Positions 35,015 to 44,446 of a stretch of DNA of 64,000 bases are shown here, in pieces. The notes beneath the pieces are model-generated. The model was not told the origin of the DNA and made no database searches. It was given only the letters and a program-made list of their open reading frames with translations. The stretch spans positions 1-64,000 of the forward strand of contig JBJHCY010000012.1 of NCBI GenBank assembly GCA_050486265.1, read 5' to 3'. Within the stretch, counting starts at the first letter, position 1; every line of letters starts with the position of its first letter. Source of the DNA: SLFH01 sp050486265. GTDB taxonomy: Bacteria > Planctomycetota > Phycisphaerae > Phycisphaerales > UBA1924. Both the position numbers and the translations under genes were made by a program.

Positions 35015-35977
35015 ATGATTTCCGTCCGAGAAGTCCACAAGTCGTTCGGTCCCGTGCACGCCGTCAGAGGCGTCTCATTCGACCTGGGACACCCCCAGGT
35101 CGTCGGTCTGCTCGGCCCCAACGGGGCCGGCAAGAGCACGACCATCCGCATGGTCACCGGCTACCTCCCCCCCGACCGGGGCCAGATCAGAGTAGGCGAG
35201 CTCGACATGCTCTCGGATTCGCTCGCCGCACGCCGCCGGATCGGGTATCTCCCCGAATCGGCCCCGATTTACCCGGAAATGCGGACCCTGGACTACCTCC
35301 GCTTCCGGGCCCGTGTCTTTGCGATGACCAGGGCCGACCGAAAACGACGCATCGCCGAGGTCGTCGCGCGCTGCGAACTCGGGCCTGTCAGAAAGCGCAG
35401 AATCGGCCAGCTCAGCAAGGGCTACCGCCAGCGCGTCGGCCTCGCCGCCGCCATGCTCCACGACCCGCCCGTGCTCATCCTCGACGAGCCGACCAACGGG
35501 CTGGACCCCACGCAGATCCGGGCCGCGCGCGCGCTGGTCCGCGAACTCGGCCACGACCGGACCCTGCTCGTCTGCTCGCACATCCTCGCCGAGGTCGAGC
35601 GCACCTGCGACCGCGTGATCGTGATCGCGGGGGGCAAAGTCAGGGCCGACGGCTCGCCCGACGACCTCGTCACCCGGGCCGCGGGCGGCGCGCCGTGCAT
35701 CGTCGAGTGCCGGGCGACCCCTCGCGTCGATCCCGAATCGCTGCTGAAGTCGGTCGCGGGGCTCCATAGCCTCTCATGCGAGACGCGAGAGGGCTGGGTG
35801 CACGCCCGCGCCACCCCCGCCCCGGGATCGATCGCCCTCGCCGAATCGATCGGGCGGACGCTGGCGGGCGCCGGCGTCGAGATCCGGCGCCTGGAAACCG
35901 AACGCCCCACCCTCGAAGCCGTATTTATGCACGCGATCGAGACCGACACCGAAGAACGCCGGGAGGCGAGGCCATGA
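35015..35977 (+). CDS. ABC transporter ATP-binding protein (GldA type)
   Basis: 320 aa. Walker A GLLGPNGAGKSTT, Q-loop near SAPIYPEMR, signature QLSKGYRQRVGLAAAM, Walker B VLILDEPTNGLDPTQ and the H-loop in LLVCSHILAEVE are all present. A C-terminal domain of about 90 residues (beyond about 230) is characteristic of the GldA/CcmA-type exporters. It powers the following permease and accessory protein. The TGA overlaps the next ATG by 4 bp. No gliding genes are seen, so a gliding role should not be assumed. Confidence 0.92.
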   Translation: MISVREVHKSFGPVHAVRGVSFDLGHPQVVGLLGPNGAGKSTTIRMVTGYLPPDRGQIRVGELDMLSDSLAARRRIGYLPESAPIYPEMRTLDYLRFRARVFAMTRADRKRRIAEVVARCELGPVRKRRIGQLSKGYRQRVGLAAAMLHDPPVLILDEPTNGLDPTQIRAARALVRELGHDRTLLVCSHILAEVERTCDRVIVIAGGKVRADGSPDDLVTRAAGGAPCIVECRATPRVDPESLLKSVAGLHSLSCETREGWVHARATPAPGSIALAESIGRTLAGAGVEIRRLETERPTLEAVFMHAIETDTEERREARP

Positions 35978-36732
35978 CCGGCGCACGCTCGGGCGCGATC
36001 GGCCAGAGCCTCGTCTTCGCCTCGCGCGAGCTGGGGGCGATGTTCCGCCTGCCCGTCGGGTGGGTGGTGATCGCCCTGTTTGTTTTCCTGACCGCCGCGC
36101 TGTTCACCCAGTTCGCCCTCGTGCCCGGCCAGGCCGCCACGATGCGGATCTTCTTCGCCTTCTGCGCCCCCTTGCTGATCGTGGTCGCTCCGGCGATCTC
36201 GATGCGGCTGGTCAGCGACGAACTCCGCTCGGGGACCATCGAATCCCTGATGACCATGCCCGCCCGCGACATCTCGGTTGTGCTGGGCAAGTACCTCGGG
36301 GCGGTCGCCTTTCTCGGCGCGATGCTCCTGCCCACGCTCGTCTTTGTCGGGGTGCTCTTCTGGCGGAGCGACCCCGCGCCCGAGGCTGGGCCGATCGTCG
36401 CGGGCTATCTCAGCCTGCTGCTCGTCGGGGCCCTGTACCTCTCGATCGGGCTGCTCGCCTCCTGCCTCACATCCAGCCAGACGCTCGCCTTCCTCGGCAC
36501 CTTCCTCGCCCTGCTGGCGCTCTTGCTCGGGCCGGGGCTGCTCGCCGACGCCCTGCCCCCCGGCGCGCCCTCGTGGGTGCGAGACGCGCTGTCGAGGCTC
36601 CGGATCCCCCAGCGGATCGACGACTTTGCGGGCGGGGCGGTCCAGCTCCGCCACGCCGTCTTCTTCGTCTCGCTCAGCGCGGGCTTCGTCGCCCTCGCCT
36701 GGGCGGCCTACGCATCGAGGAGGTGGCGATGA
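35974..36732 (+). CDS. ABC transporter permease (GldF type)
   Basis: 252 aa with six predicted transmembrane helices. The extracytoplasmic face is short. Landmarks such as GVVPGQAATMRIFFAF and PAISMRLVSDELRSGTIESLMTMPARDISVVLGKY fit the ABC-2 permease coupling region. It is coupled to both neighbours by 4-bp ATGA overlaps, so the three genes form one unit. Confidence 0.87.
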   Translation: MTGARSGAIGQSLVFASRELGAMFRLPVGWVVIALFVFLTAALFTQFALVPGQAATMRIFFAFCAPLLIVVAPAISMRLVSDELRSGTIESLMTMPARDISVVLGKYLGAVAFLGAMLLPTLVFVGVLFWRSDPAPEAGPIVAGYLSLLLVGALYLSIGLLASCLTSSQTLAFLGTFLALLALLLGPGLLADALPPGAPSWVRDALSRLRIPQRIDDFAGGAVQLRHAVFFVSLSAGFVALAWAAYASRRWR

Positions 36733-38921
36733 CCAGCGCCCCGCCCCAACGCTCACCCACCCAACACTCACCCAGGCTCCGCCGCTTCGGCGCCGCGCTG
36801 CTCACCCTCCTCCTGACCGCGTCGATCTTCGGCTCGATCGTCCTGGTCAACATCCTCGCCGAGCGTCACAATTTCTCAATCGATGTCACCGCCCGAGGCG
36901 AACAGACCCTCTCGGCCCGGACGACCCGTGTCATCGGCGGGCTCGAAGAAGGGTGGGAGCTCGTCCTCGCCGGCCCGTGGTCGGGCGATACGGCCGCGAT
37001 GCTCGGCCACCCGCCGCAGGCCGTGCAGGGCGTGGTCGATGTCGCCCGGCGCTTCGACGAGGCCTCGCCCCGCCTCCGCGTCACCCTGCTCGACACCACG
37101 CGGAGCGCCGATCAGGCCCGCTTCGCCGAGCTCCTCGCCCGCCTTGCGACCCGAGACGCCGAGACCGTCGAGCAGCAGCGACGCACACTCGCCGAGGCGA
37201 TCGAGGCGATCGAACGCGCCGGCGACCGGCTGGCCTCCATCGGCGAACGCCTGCGCCGAGCCGCGGGCGCGTTCCCGCCCTCCGACGCAGAAGACGGCCC
37301 GGCCCGCCAGTTCGAATCCTGGGCGTCGATCATCGAGCGCGACGCCGAATCGCTCCGCTCCGCGTCGGCCAATGCCGCCGAGGCGCTGAACGAACAACTC
37401 GGCATCCCCGGTGTGCCCGGGATCGACCGGGCCAGAGACTCCGTCCGGTCGGTGCTCCAAGCGGTCGAGTCGCAGCTTCCCCGCTTCCGGCGCGTCTTCG
37501 AGCAGGCGGCCGGCGCGGGGGTCCCCGGCGCGGCTTCCAGCGAGCTCCGCGCCGCGGCAGGCGACGCCGCACGCCTCCGCGACGACCTCGCACGCAGGCT
37601 CGACCAGATCGAACGCCTCCGCGTGCCCGACACGGTCCGCATCGCCCGCCTGCTGCTCAGCCAGGACGCGGCCATCATCGCCGGCCCCCCCGGCCGCGGC
37701 GTCACCGCCATCGCCTTCGACGCCCTCTTCCCCCCGCCCGAGCGGGGACGCGACGCCGACCTCCGGCGAAGGGCCGAAGAAGCCTTCGTCGCCGGCCTGC
37801 TCTCTCTTGCGGGTGGGGACGCGCCCATCGTCGTCTTCATCAACCCCAACCCCCAGAGCCTGCTCGAAACCGGCGTCATGCGGACGCTCCGACAGCGGAT
37901 GGAGCTCCGGCGGATCTCGTTTGTCGAGTGGAACCCCGCCGACGACCCCACCCCTCCGAGCCTGCTCTCGATCGACCCGCAGCGCAGGCGTCCGGTCGTG
38001 TTCGTCGCGATCGGCACCGACCCGGGCGGCCGCTTCCCTTCCGGCCCCGACGGGCCGACCCGCAACAGGGCGCTGGGCGAAGCCGTGCAGCGCGTGCTGG
38101 AACGGGGCGACGCCCTGCTCGTCTGCGCCTCGCCCTTCGATGCGCCCTCGGCGATCGGCGGGCGGGGGCTGCGCGACGAAGCGGTCGAACCCCTCCGGGC
38201 GCTTGGCCTGCAGATCCAATCCGAATCACCCGTCCTCATCGAACGCGTTGTCTCGGGCGACCTGATGGTCGAGGCGTCGGTCCGGCCGGGCGTCGAACGG
38301 GGCGATGAGCCCGACGCCGCCCCCCGTCACCCCGTCGCCGATGCGCTGGCCGGGCTGCCCGTCACCCTCCGCTTCGCCTCCCCGATCACGCTGGCGGCCG
38401 AGAACGACAACGCGATCACGCAAACCCCGCTGCTCACCCTCCGAGGCTCGGGCCGCCAGCGCGACGACTGGGTGCGGTTCTTCCGCCACCGCGACGCCGA
38501 CGATCCCTCCGCACGCTTCGACGCCTGGGTCGACCCCGAGCGGACCGAGCCCGCACGCCCCGGCGGGCCCTGGGTCTTCGCCGCGGCGATCGCCCGCCCC
38601 GCCGACACCCGCTCGGGCGAACAGCGCGTGATCGCGGTCGGGGCCAACGGCTGGTTCTTCGACAACGCGACCCTCGCGACCGAAGTCGTCGACGGCCGAC
38701 GCATCCCCGCCAACCCGGGCAACGCCGAACTCTTCGAGGCCTCGGTCTACTGGCTCGCCGGGCTGGACGAACTGATCGCCCCCGGCCCGGGCTCACGCCC
38801 GACGCCCCGGATCACGACGCTCGACGAATCACAGAGCCGAGCTGTGGGCTGGGCGCTGATCGGCGGGCTCCCACTCTTGATCCTCTTCCTCGGCGCCGTC
38901 TGGCGGCTCGTGCGGGGCTGA
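36729..38921 (+). CDS. GldG-type ABC transport auxiliary membrane protein
   Basis: 730 aa. A short N-terminal cytoplasmic segment, one helix (about 25-45) and an extracytoplasmic ABC-auxiliary domain that starts with FSIDVTARGEQTLSARTTRVI and continues to about 560 with a long helical insert (about 140-330). A C-terminal helix (about 700-720, VGWALIGGLPLLILFLGAVWRL) re-enters the membrane. The layout matches the GldG/ABC_transp_aux family that completes GldA/GldF exporters. The helical insert is larger than usual. The last 93 bp overlap the opposite-strand zinc-ribbon gene. Confidence 0.85.
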   Translation: MTSAPPQRSPTQHSPRLRRFGAALLTLLLTASIFGSIVLVNILAERHNFSIDVTARGEQTLSARTTRVIGGLEEGWELVLAGPWSGDTAAMLGHPPQAVQGVVDVARRFDEASPRLRVTLLDTTRSADQARFAELLARLATRDAETVEQQRRTLAEAIEAIERAGDRLASIGERLRRAAGAFPPSDAEDGPARQFESWASIIERDAESLRSASANAAEALNEQLGIPGVPGIDRARDSVRSVLQAVESQLPRFRRVFEQAAGAGVPGAASSELRAAAGDAARLRDDLARRLDQIERLRVPDTVRIARLLLSQDAAIIAGPPGRGVTAIAFDALFPPPERGRDADLRRRAEEAFVAGLLSLAGGDAPIVVFINPNPQSLLETGVMRTLRQRMELRRISFVEWNPADDPTPPSLLSIDPQRRRPVVFVAIGTDPGGRFPSGPDGPTRNRALGEAVQRVLERGDALLVCASPFDAPSAIGGRGLRDEAVEPLRALGLQIQSESPVLIERVVSGDLMVEASVRPGVERGDEPDAAPRHPVADALAGLPVTLRFASPITLAAENDNAITQTPLLTLRGSGRQRDDWVRFFRHRDADDPSARFDAWVDPERTEPARPGGPWVFAAAIARPADTRSGEQRVIAVGANGWFFDNATLATEVVDGRRIPANPGNAELFEASVYWLAGLDELIAPGPGSRPTPRITTLDESQSRAVGWALIGGLPLLILFLGAVWRLVRG

Positions 38922-39470
38922 GAACGAGCCTTCCCGCCCCCGCTCAAGCGGCGGCGCGTCCGAGGGCCTCCCCCACAACGCCTCCTGCCTCGCCCGCACC
39001 CGCTCGCTGGAGGGCGGTTGGCGGAACTCCGAGCCGCAGTCCGGGCACACCCCCTCCATCACATAGGGGCTCGGGGCGCTGCTTCCACAGATGGCGCAGC
39101 GGCTGTTCTGCGTCTGCACCGGGATCTCCTTGCCGCACTCGGGGCAGCAGCGGTCGTCGGCGGCCGCCCCGGCGAGGTCGTACCCGCAGGCGTGGCACCG
39201 GCCCTCGGCGTACCGCCTCGGCAGCACGGCGATAAACAGCCCCACGCCCCCCACCATCAGCATGTAGGGCCAGAGCAGGTGCTGCAGCACCGGCGTGTAG
39301 ATGTCGATCCCCCGCTGCTTGAGCACCGCCCCGACATACGAGTGCAGCAGAATCGCCCCGAACACAACCACAGACCCCACAAACACCACCAGAAATCCCC
39401 ATGGCCGCCGACGCCAGACGCACGCCGGCCACCAGACCAGCAGGGCGTAACCGACGAAGATGGGGATCAC
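38829..39470 (-). CDS. membrane protein with two zinc ribbons
   Basis: About 213 aa. Three N-terminal hydrophobic helices (about 3-20, 26-46, 65-86) are followed by a CHACGYDL...CCPECG ribbon and a second CAICG...CPDCGSEF ribbon, then an acidic, low-complexity tail. This is a typical planctomycete small ribbon-membrane family of unknown function. I chose the GTG at 39470, which has AGGAG 7 nt upstream, over a TTG at 39497. The last 93 bp run antisense through the end of the GldG-type gene. Confidence 0.75.
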   Translation of the reverse strand: MIPIFVGYALLVWWPACVWRRRPWGFLVVFVGSVVVFGAILLHSYVGAVLKQRGIDIYTPVLQHLLWPYMLMVGGVGLFIAVLPRRYAEGRCHACGYDLAGAAADDRCCPECGKEIPVQTQNSRCAICGSSAPSPYVMEGVCPDCGSEFRQPPSSERVRARQEALWGRPSDAPPLERGREGSFSAPHEPPDGAEEEDQEWEPADQRPAHSSAL

Positions 39471-39497
39471 GGGGGAACTCCTGTAGGCGGGGCGCAA

Positions 39498-39735
39498 GTC
39501 TGTTCGCGCAGAACACTACGGGGGATGCACCCGCGAGGAAGCGGACCGGGGAGATGGAGGTTCCGGCGATCGGGAATTCGACCACCTGCTCGCCTGCTCA
39601 CCTGATCAGAAATCCCGCCCGCCGATGGCGGGCGTAACGCGACTCTTCGCTTCGCTCAGAGGTCGGCGTCCGCCCCAGCGCACATGATCGCCCCTGACGC
39701 CACCCTGCGCCCAGCGCCCCGCTCCCAGCGCCCGA
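39498..39735. other. intergenic region with hairpin and 3' repeat module
   Basis: It holds a perfect hairpin CGCCCGCC-GAT-GGCGGGCG (39616-39634). Two elements that recur after pgi are also present: a G-tract after the DUF444 stop (39733-39703 on the minus strand) and a GAGCGAAGCGA palindrome (39661-39643). No gene is supported. Confidence 0.6.
39643..39733 (-). repeat. 3' module: G-tracts plus CTGAGCGAAGCGAAG palindrome
   Basis: Immediately after the DUF444 stop, five G-tracts (39733-39703) read GGGCGCTGGGAGCGGGG and continue with CGCTGGGCGCAGGG. About 40 bp further comes the palindrome CTCT-GAGCGAAGCGA-AGAG (39661-39643). The same order follows pgi at 50356-50421, so this looks like a repeated intergenic element. 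Confidence 0.65.
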
Positions 39736-40848
39736 CTACCGCCCCTGCTTGAAGAAGGTCCGCAGCGACTCGTGGATGTCGTCGCGGTCGTTGACCTTGC
39801 TCATGATGAGCTTGGGGCCGTCCTCGTCGGGCAGGCCGTCGGGGAAGGCCTCGCGCAGCACATTGATGAAGTTGCCCGAGCCATAGGCCGACGCGACCTG
39901 GCAATAGCCGAACATGTTGCAGTTGGGCAGCAGCTTCTTGTCGAGCATGTCGACGCAAAGCCGGTTGTCGGCCTCCGAGGAGTTGTCGCCGTCGGAGAAG
40001 TGGAACAGGTAGATGTTCCACTGGTTGGGGTCGTAGTGCTCGTCGAGCATCTTGCCGCACAGATCGAACGCGGAGCTGATCCGCGTGCCCCCGTCCTCAC
40101 GCAGGCTGAAAAAGGTCTTCTTGTCGACCTCCGCGGCTCTGACATCGTGCACGATGTAGCGGCTCTCGATCCCCTCGTAGTTGCGACGCAGCCAGGTGTC
40201 GATCCAGAACGCTGTCAGACGCACGATCTCCTTCTGCTCGTCGCCCATCGAGCCGGAGACATCCATCATGTAGATGATCGCCGCGTTGCTCTGCGGCTTC
40301 TTGACCTCGTTCCAACTCCGGTAGCGGAAGTCCCGTTTGATCGGGATGATCACCGGGTCGTCGGGGTCGTACAGCCCTGCCATGAGCTGCCGCTTGAGCG
40401 CCTCGCGGTAGGTCCTCTTGAAGTGACGCAGCGACGCCGGCCCCTCGGGGCGGATGCCCGAGTACTTGTCGCGGATGGTCGTCACGCGGCTCTCGCCCCG
40501 CGGCTTGATGCGGGGCAACTCGAGCTCTTCGGCCAACAGGTCCGCGAGCTCTTCGAGCGTCACATCCACCTCGGTGATGTGCCGGCCCTCTTCCTCGCCG
40601 CCGGCGTTCTCATCGCCGGGCTGGGCGACGCTGTCGCCCTCTTCGCCCTCGCCCATGCCGACGCCCGAGGAGTTATCGCCGTACCGGAATGTGGGGATGT
40701 CGATGTCGTGCAGCGGAATAGAGACCACGCGCTTGCCCTCGCGCCCGATCAGCTCGCCGCGCGAGAGGAAACGCTTGAGCTCCTTGCGGATCTTTCCCTT
40801 GACGATCTGCCTGAAGCGCTGGTGGTCCTGTTCGATCTTGTTGACCAT
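39736..40848 (-). CDS. DUF444 (YeaH/YhbH) VWA-like protein
   Basis: 370 aa. The N-terminus (VNKIEQDHQRFRQIVKGKIRKELKRFLS) and the later MMDVSGSMGDEQKEIVRLTAFWIDTWLRR with a MIDAS DVSGSM are diagnostic of DUF444. The family forms a conserved trio with PrkA kinase and SpoVR in many bacteria, acting in stress and nitrogen-starvation responses. Neither partner is next to it here. An acidic insert (about 65-95) precedes the VWA core. AGGA precedes the ATG at 40848. It is followed by the 3' repeat module. Confidence 0.9.
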   Translation of the reverse strand: MVNKIEQDHQRFRQIVKGKIRKELKRFLSRGELIGREGKRVVSIPLHDIDIPTFRYGDNSSGVGMGEGEEGDSVAQPGDENAGGEEEGRHITEVDVTLEELADLLAEELELPRIKPRGESRVTTIRDKYSGIRPEGPASLRHFKRTYREALKRQLMAGLYDPDDPVIIPIKRDFRYRSWNEVKKPQSNAAIIYMMDVSGSMGDEQKEIVRLTAFWIDTWLRRNYEGIESRYIVHDVRAAEVDKKTFFSLREDGGTRISSAFDLCGKMLDEHYDPNQWNIYLFHFSDGDNSSEADNRLCVDMLDKKLLPNCNMFGYCQVASAYGSGNFINVLREAFPDGLPDEDGPKLIMSKVNDRDDIHESLRTFFKQGR

Positions 40849-41018
40849 GACATCCTGTTCTTCGGCACACCGCCCCCCGGTTCATCGGACAGACGATGAG
40901 CCCGAGCCAGCGTTCCGAACGCCTGCACCAAGTGTGCGTTCCTGACGACTTCCCCACTAGGGCGATACGCGTTCGGGCTCGGTTTGTTCCCGGCGTGTAT
41001 CGGACCCCCGCCCATGCG

Positions 41019-41972
41019 TCATAGAGCCCCGGCAGAGGCCCCAAGGGCCTCGTCTTCATCGCCTTCGTCGGGCAGCGTCCTCGCCTGGGCGATCGCCCGT
41101 TTCAGGCTCGACACCGCCCAGAGCGTCGCCAGCACGCCCGCTGGGAGCGCCACGAGCACCTCGACGCCCCGATTGAGCAGGTCGGCCGCGAGCGCCGTGG
41201 GATCGACGACAGAGCCGTCCATCGCCCCGATCGCCAAGACTGGCGCCACCAGCGCGATCGACCACTCCCGCAGGCCGAGCCCGTTGCCGAACAGGGGCAC
41301 CAGCATCGTGACCTGCCCGACCAGCGCCAGGGCGATCGCCGCCCCCGCGTTGATCGGCGAGCCGACGAGCGCAAACACCGCCGCGTACCGCCCCGCCCAG
41401 ACCGCCGAATCCAGGAACTTGATGCCCGAGGCGGTCACGAGCCTCCACCAGGGCCGTCCCGCACCCCGCGCCGCCTGCCCGCCCACAAACAGCCCGATAC
41501 AGATCCCCGCCCCCACAACCAGCCCTACGCGACCGCTGCCGGACACGAGCGTCGCTGCCGCCGCGACGATCAGCCCCGCCACCCCGACCGACGAGCCGAT
41601 CATCGAGCCCGCGAGCACCTTGGCCGAGTCCGTCACGCGGATGCCGTGGACTTTGCGGTGGTAGGCGACGCGTCCGAGCATGCCGGGGCGGAGCGGGAGA
41701 TAGTTCAGCAGGTTGGCGCTGGCGATCAGCAGCACATTCTCGCCGAGCCCGACCTTCGCGTAGTGCCGGTTGAGCACGCAGAACGCGGCGCCGGTGAAAA
41801 ACATGTTCGCCAGCGGGCCGATCACGACGCACGCGATCAGCCAGAGCGGTGCGTCGGTCATCGCGCCCCAGGCGGCGCGGATCGCGTCGGCGTGCCGGGC
41901 GGCCTCGACGCATGCGGCGACCAGGAGCGCCAGGCCGACCGCCCAGAGGACGATCGCGCCGGCCTTCTTCAC
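41019..41972 (-). CDS. LPG-synthase-type flippase membrane protein
   Basis: 317 aa with about eight transmembrane helices, matching the lysylphosphatidylglycerol synthetase TM family (UPF0104). A conserved core, NLLNYLPLRPGMLGRVAYHRKVHGI, and a later GLGLREWSIALVAP support this. Family members move or modify lipids; a flippase is likely. Its start overlaps the stop of the TPR gene by 4 bp. The C-terminus is acidic and soluble. Confidence 0.75.
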   Translation of the reverse strand: MKKAGAIVLWAVGLALLVAACVEAARHADAIRAAWGAMTDAPLWLIACVVIGPLANMFFTGAAFCVLNRHYAKVGLGENVLLIASANLLNYLPLRPGMLGRVAYHRKVHGIRVTDSAKVLAGSMIGSSVGVAGLIVAAAATLVSGSGRVGLVVGAGICIGLFVGGQAARGAGRPWWRLVTASGIKFLDSAVWAGRYAAVFALVGSPINAGAAIALALVGQVTMLVPLFGNGLGLREWSIALVAPVLAIGAMDGSVVDPTALAADLLNRGVEVLVALPAGVLATLWAVSSLKRAIAQARTLPDEGDEDEALGASAGAL

Positions 41973-44446
41973 CTCGGGTCTCCGATCGTGCCGTACTCGC
42001 CGATGAGGTCGCGCGGGCGGGACACCCTCGCGAGCGTCGGGAGCGCCTCGTTGCCGAGACGCTCACGCAGCAGCGAGGCGAGCCTCCCCAGACGCGGATC
42101 GCCCCACTCACGCTCGGGGTCGAGCAGCCGGTCATCCCGCGTCGCGCCGCGCGTGACCATCGCCACCGCGACCAGCAGCGGGTCGTCGGCTTCCGAGAGC
42201 CTCGCCCGCAACGCGTTGTCCACCGGCGCAAGCTCGGGGGCCATCCGCCCGTGGGGGAGCATCACGGCCCAGGCCAGGAGCCCGTCGGGCCCCAGGGCGT
42301 TGATCCGGCGCAGCAACGAGCCGGCGATATTCTGCCGTTCCGCCTCGCTCAGACGAAGCTCCTCGATATCGGTCAGGAGTCGGGCCCTGACCGCGGCGCC
42401 GACGGTCGGGGCCGTCTCGTCGGTGCACTCGGCGATCGCCCCGATGAGTTCGGAAAACTCCGCCCTCGCCAGCGAGAGCGGACGGCGGGAGATCGCCTCG
42501 GTCTCCGACGAGAGCGCCAACGGCCCGGCGACGGGCATCCCGCCGACGAAGCGGAACCCCTGCACCGCTCTGGCGCGGATCCGCTGCATTTCAGGCAGAT
42601 GGATCGACCCCAGCCAGCCCGTGTACCCCGCGTCGGCCCATACGGTCATCTCGACCGTCTCGCGGGGACGGAGGCGCAGGCGTCGATTGATCTCGACCAC
42701 CTCGGGCAGCACGCGGAGCTGGCGCCCTCTCGTGCCGATGTCGATCGAGGGCATCACGATGAACCGCCCGCTGATCGGCCGCCCCGAACCGATGCCGAGG
42801 GGGACCGGCGAGGTGTTGCGCACACGCAGCACGAGCCTGAGCGGCTCGAGCGGGTCGAGGTTCGAGCCCTCGAACCTCGCGTCGACCGACACGAACGCGC
42901 TGGGCGACTCGGTCATGCGGTCCAGCCACGAGGGGATCGAACGCACGAACCGCTCCATGTCGCGTGAGTGCTCCGTCTGCGCGGGGTCGTCGCCGGAGAT
43001 CGAGACCGCCATGCTCCGAGCCCAGGCGCTGACCGGGCTGTACGGGTCGGCCCGTGTCAGTTCCCGCAGGCTCGTCAGCGCACGCTCCTGATCCCCCGAC
43101 GCGATCGCCAGGGTCGAGATCGCCCCCAGCGCGCGGGTGTCGGTCTCGGCGAGTTCATCGAGCCTTTCCACAGCCCCGTCCTCGCCGCGGAGCGCGCTCC
43201 GCCACGCGACCAGCACATCGTCGGGGCGGTCGCCCCGCAGCAGCGGCGTCTGGGCCCACCGCCGGATCTCCTCCGCCTCGTGGCGGCCCGCCCAGTAGTA
43301 CATCGCCACAAGCTCGCGCCCGAGTTCGAGCGTCTGGCTCTGGGCCTCGCGCTCGGAAAGGCCCGCGGGCCGGTTGCCCGGTGAGCCGAGTTCGCCGAGA
43401 AACGCGTTGACGGTCGCGTTCGCATCGGCGAGCGACCGGTCCAGCTCCTGCGTGTCTCCGGCCGCCATCGCCGCCAGCACGCGGATCCGCTCGAGCGGCA
43501 GCGCGAGGCGGACATCCTCGGGCTGCAGCTCGTCTGCGGTCGGCAGGCCCCGCTCACGCAAAGCCTCGATCCGGAGCTGCGCCCGGTAGCGGCTCTGCGC
43601 CAGCGATTCGCCGAGCTCGGCGATCGGCGCCTGGGGGCCCCTTCGGTGCCAGGCGAGCACGATCCGCTGCGCGTTCCGCCCGAATGGGAGCCGTCCCGCG
43701 TCCGCCTCCAGCAGCCGCCGGCCGATCGCGTGGAACCGCTCGGCCTGCTCGAACAGCCCCTGCTCGGCGCACTGGCGGGCGATCGAGAAATGCACATTCG
43801 GATCGTGCGGGTCCGACAGCAGCAGGTTTGCCGAGAGCTCCAACGCGCCGCCCGCGTCGCCTGGGAACCGCTCGGCGAAGACCGCCGCCGCGACCGCCGC
43901 CGCTTCCTTGTTCGTCGGGTCGAGTCTGCTCGCCTGGATGAGCAACTGTGTGAAACGCTCCTCGTCGGCCTGCTCGCGGGCGAGGAGGGCCGCGTCGAGG
44001 GCGAGGCGGCTTCGGACCGAGGCGTCCAGCACCGAGGCTCCCGCGTCGAGGTACCGCTGGTAGGCCGCCAGACGCTGCTCGGCGGTCTGCAGGTCGCCGA
44101 TCGTCATCGAGATCAGGCGGAGGGTGGCGACGGTGTCGTTGGGGTCGATGCGGACGAGCGCCCTGGTCGCCCGGCGCAGCGCGTCGGCGTCGCCCCGCCG
44201 GTAGGCCGCCTCGACGCGACGCCGCGCGAGCTCCGCGTCGGCGGGCAGACGCTCCTGGACGATCGAGAAGACGATGTCGGCGATCTCGAAGTCCCGATCG
44301 GTCGGCTCGGGGTGCAGGCGGAGGTCGAGCAGCGTCATCCGCACGGCTTCCCTTGCCGCGACCTGCTCTGGCGAAGCTGCGATCGCGGCGCCGGCCAGCA
44401 GAGCGACAACGACCGCCGCGACAAATCCGGACAACAGGCGGTTCAA
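41969..44446 (-). CDS. large exported TPR-rich protein
   Basis: About 825 aa. A signal peptide (about 1-23, ending ALLAGAAIAA) precedes an array of helical repeats with TPR-like spacing (about 30-340, e.g. VEAAYRRGDADALRRATRALVRIDP, then NVHFSIARQCAEQGLFEQAERF). A beta-rich region (about 490-640) and a helical C-terminus follow. No catalytic motif is seen. The start is a TTG at 44446 that overlaps the TGA of the small upstream gene (TTGA), a clear translational-coupling signal. Its stop also overlaps the next start by 4 bp. Function unknown. Confidence 0.75.
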   Translation of the reverse strand: MNRLLSGFVAAVVVALLAGAAIAASPEQVAAREAVRMTLLDLRLHPEPTDRDFEIADIVFSIVQERLPADAELARRRVEAAYRRGDADALRRATRALVRIDPNDTVATLRLISMTIGDLQTAEQRLAAYQRYLDAGASVLDASVRSRLALDAALLAREQADEERFTQLLIQASRLDPTNKEAAAVAAAVFAERFPGDAGGALELSANLLLSDPHDPNVHFSIARQCAEQGLFEQAERFHAIGRRLLEADAGRLPFGRNAQRIVLAWHRRGPQAPIAELGESLAQSRYRAQLRIEALRERGLPTADELQPEDVRLALPLERIRVLAAMAAGDTQELDRSLADANATVNAFLGELGSPGNRPAGLSEREAQSQTLELGRELVAMYYWAGRHEAEEIRRWAQTPLLRGDRPDDVLVAWRSALRGEDGAVERLDELAETDTRALGAISTLAIASGDQERALTSLRELTRADPYSPVSAWARSMAVSISGDDPAQTEHSRDMERFVRSIPSWLDRMTESPSAFVSVDARFEGSNLDPLEPLRLVLRVRNTSPVPLGIGSGRPISGRFIVMPSIDIGTRGRQLRVLPEVVEINRRLRLRPRETVEMTVWADAGYTGWLGSIHLPEMQRIRARAVQGFRFVGGMPVAGPLALSSETEAISRRPLSLARAEFSELIGAIAECTDETAPTVGAAVRARLLTDIEELRLSEAERQNIAGSLLRRINALGPDGLLAWAVMLPHGRMAPELAPVDNALRARLSEADDPLLVAVAMVTRGATRDDRLLDPEREWGDPRLGRLASLLRERLGNEALPTLARVSRPRDLIGEYGTIGDPR

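Noticed and set aside
35015..38921. Gliding motility operon
   Set aside because: The GldA/F/G resemblance is to a broad exporter family; no other gliding genes are present.
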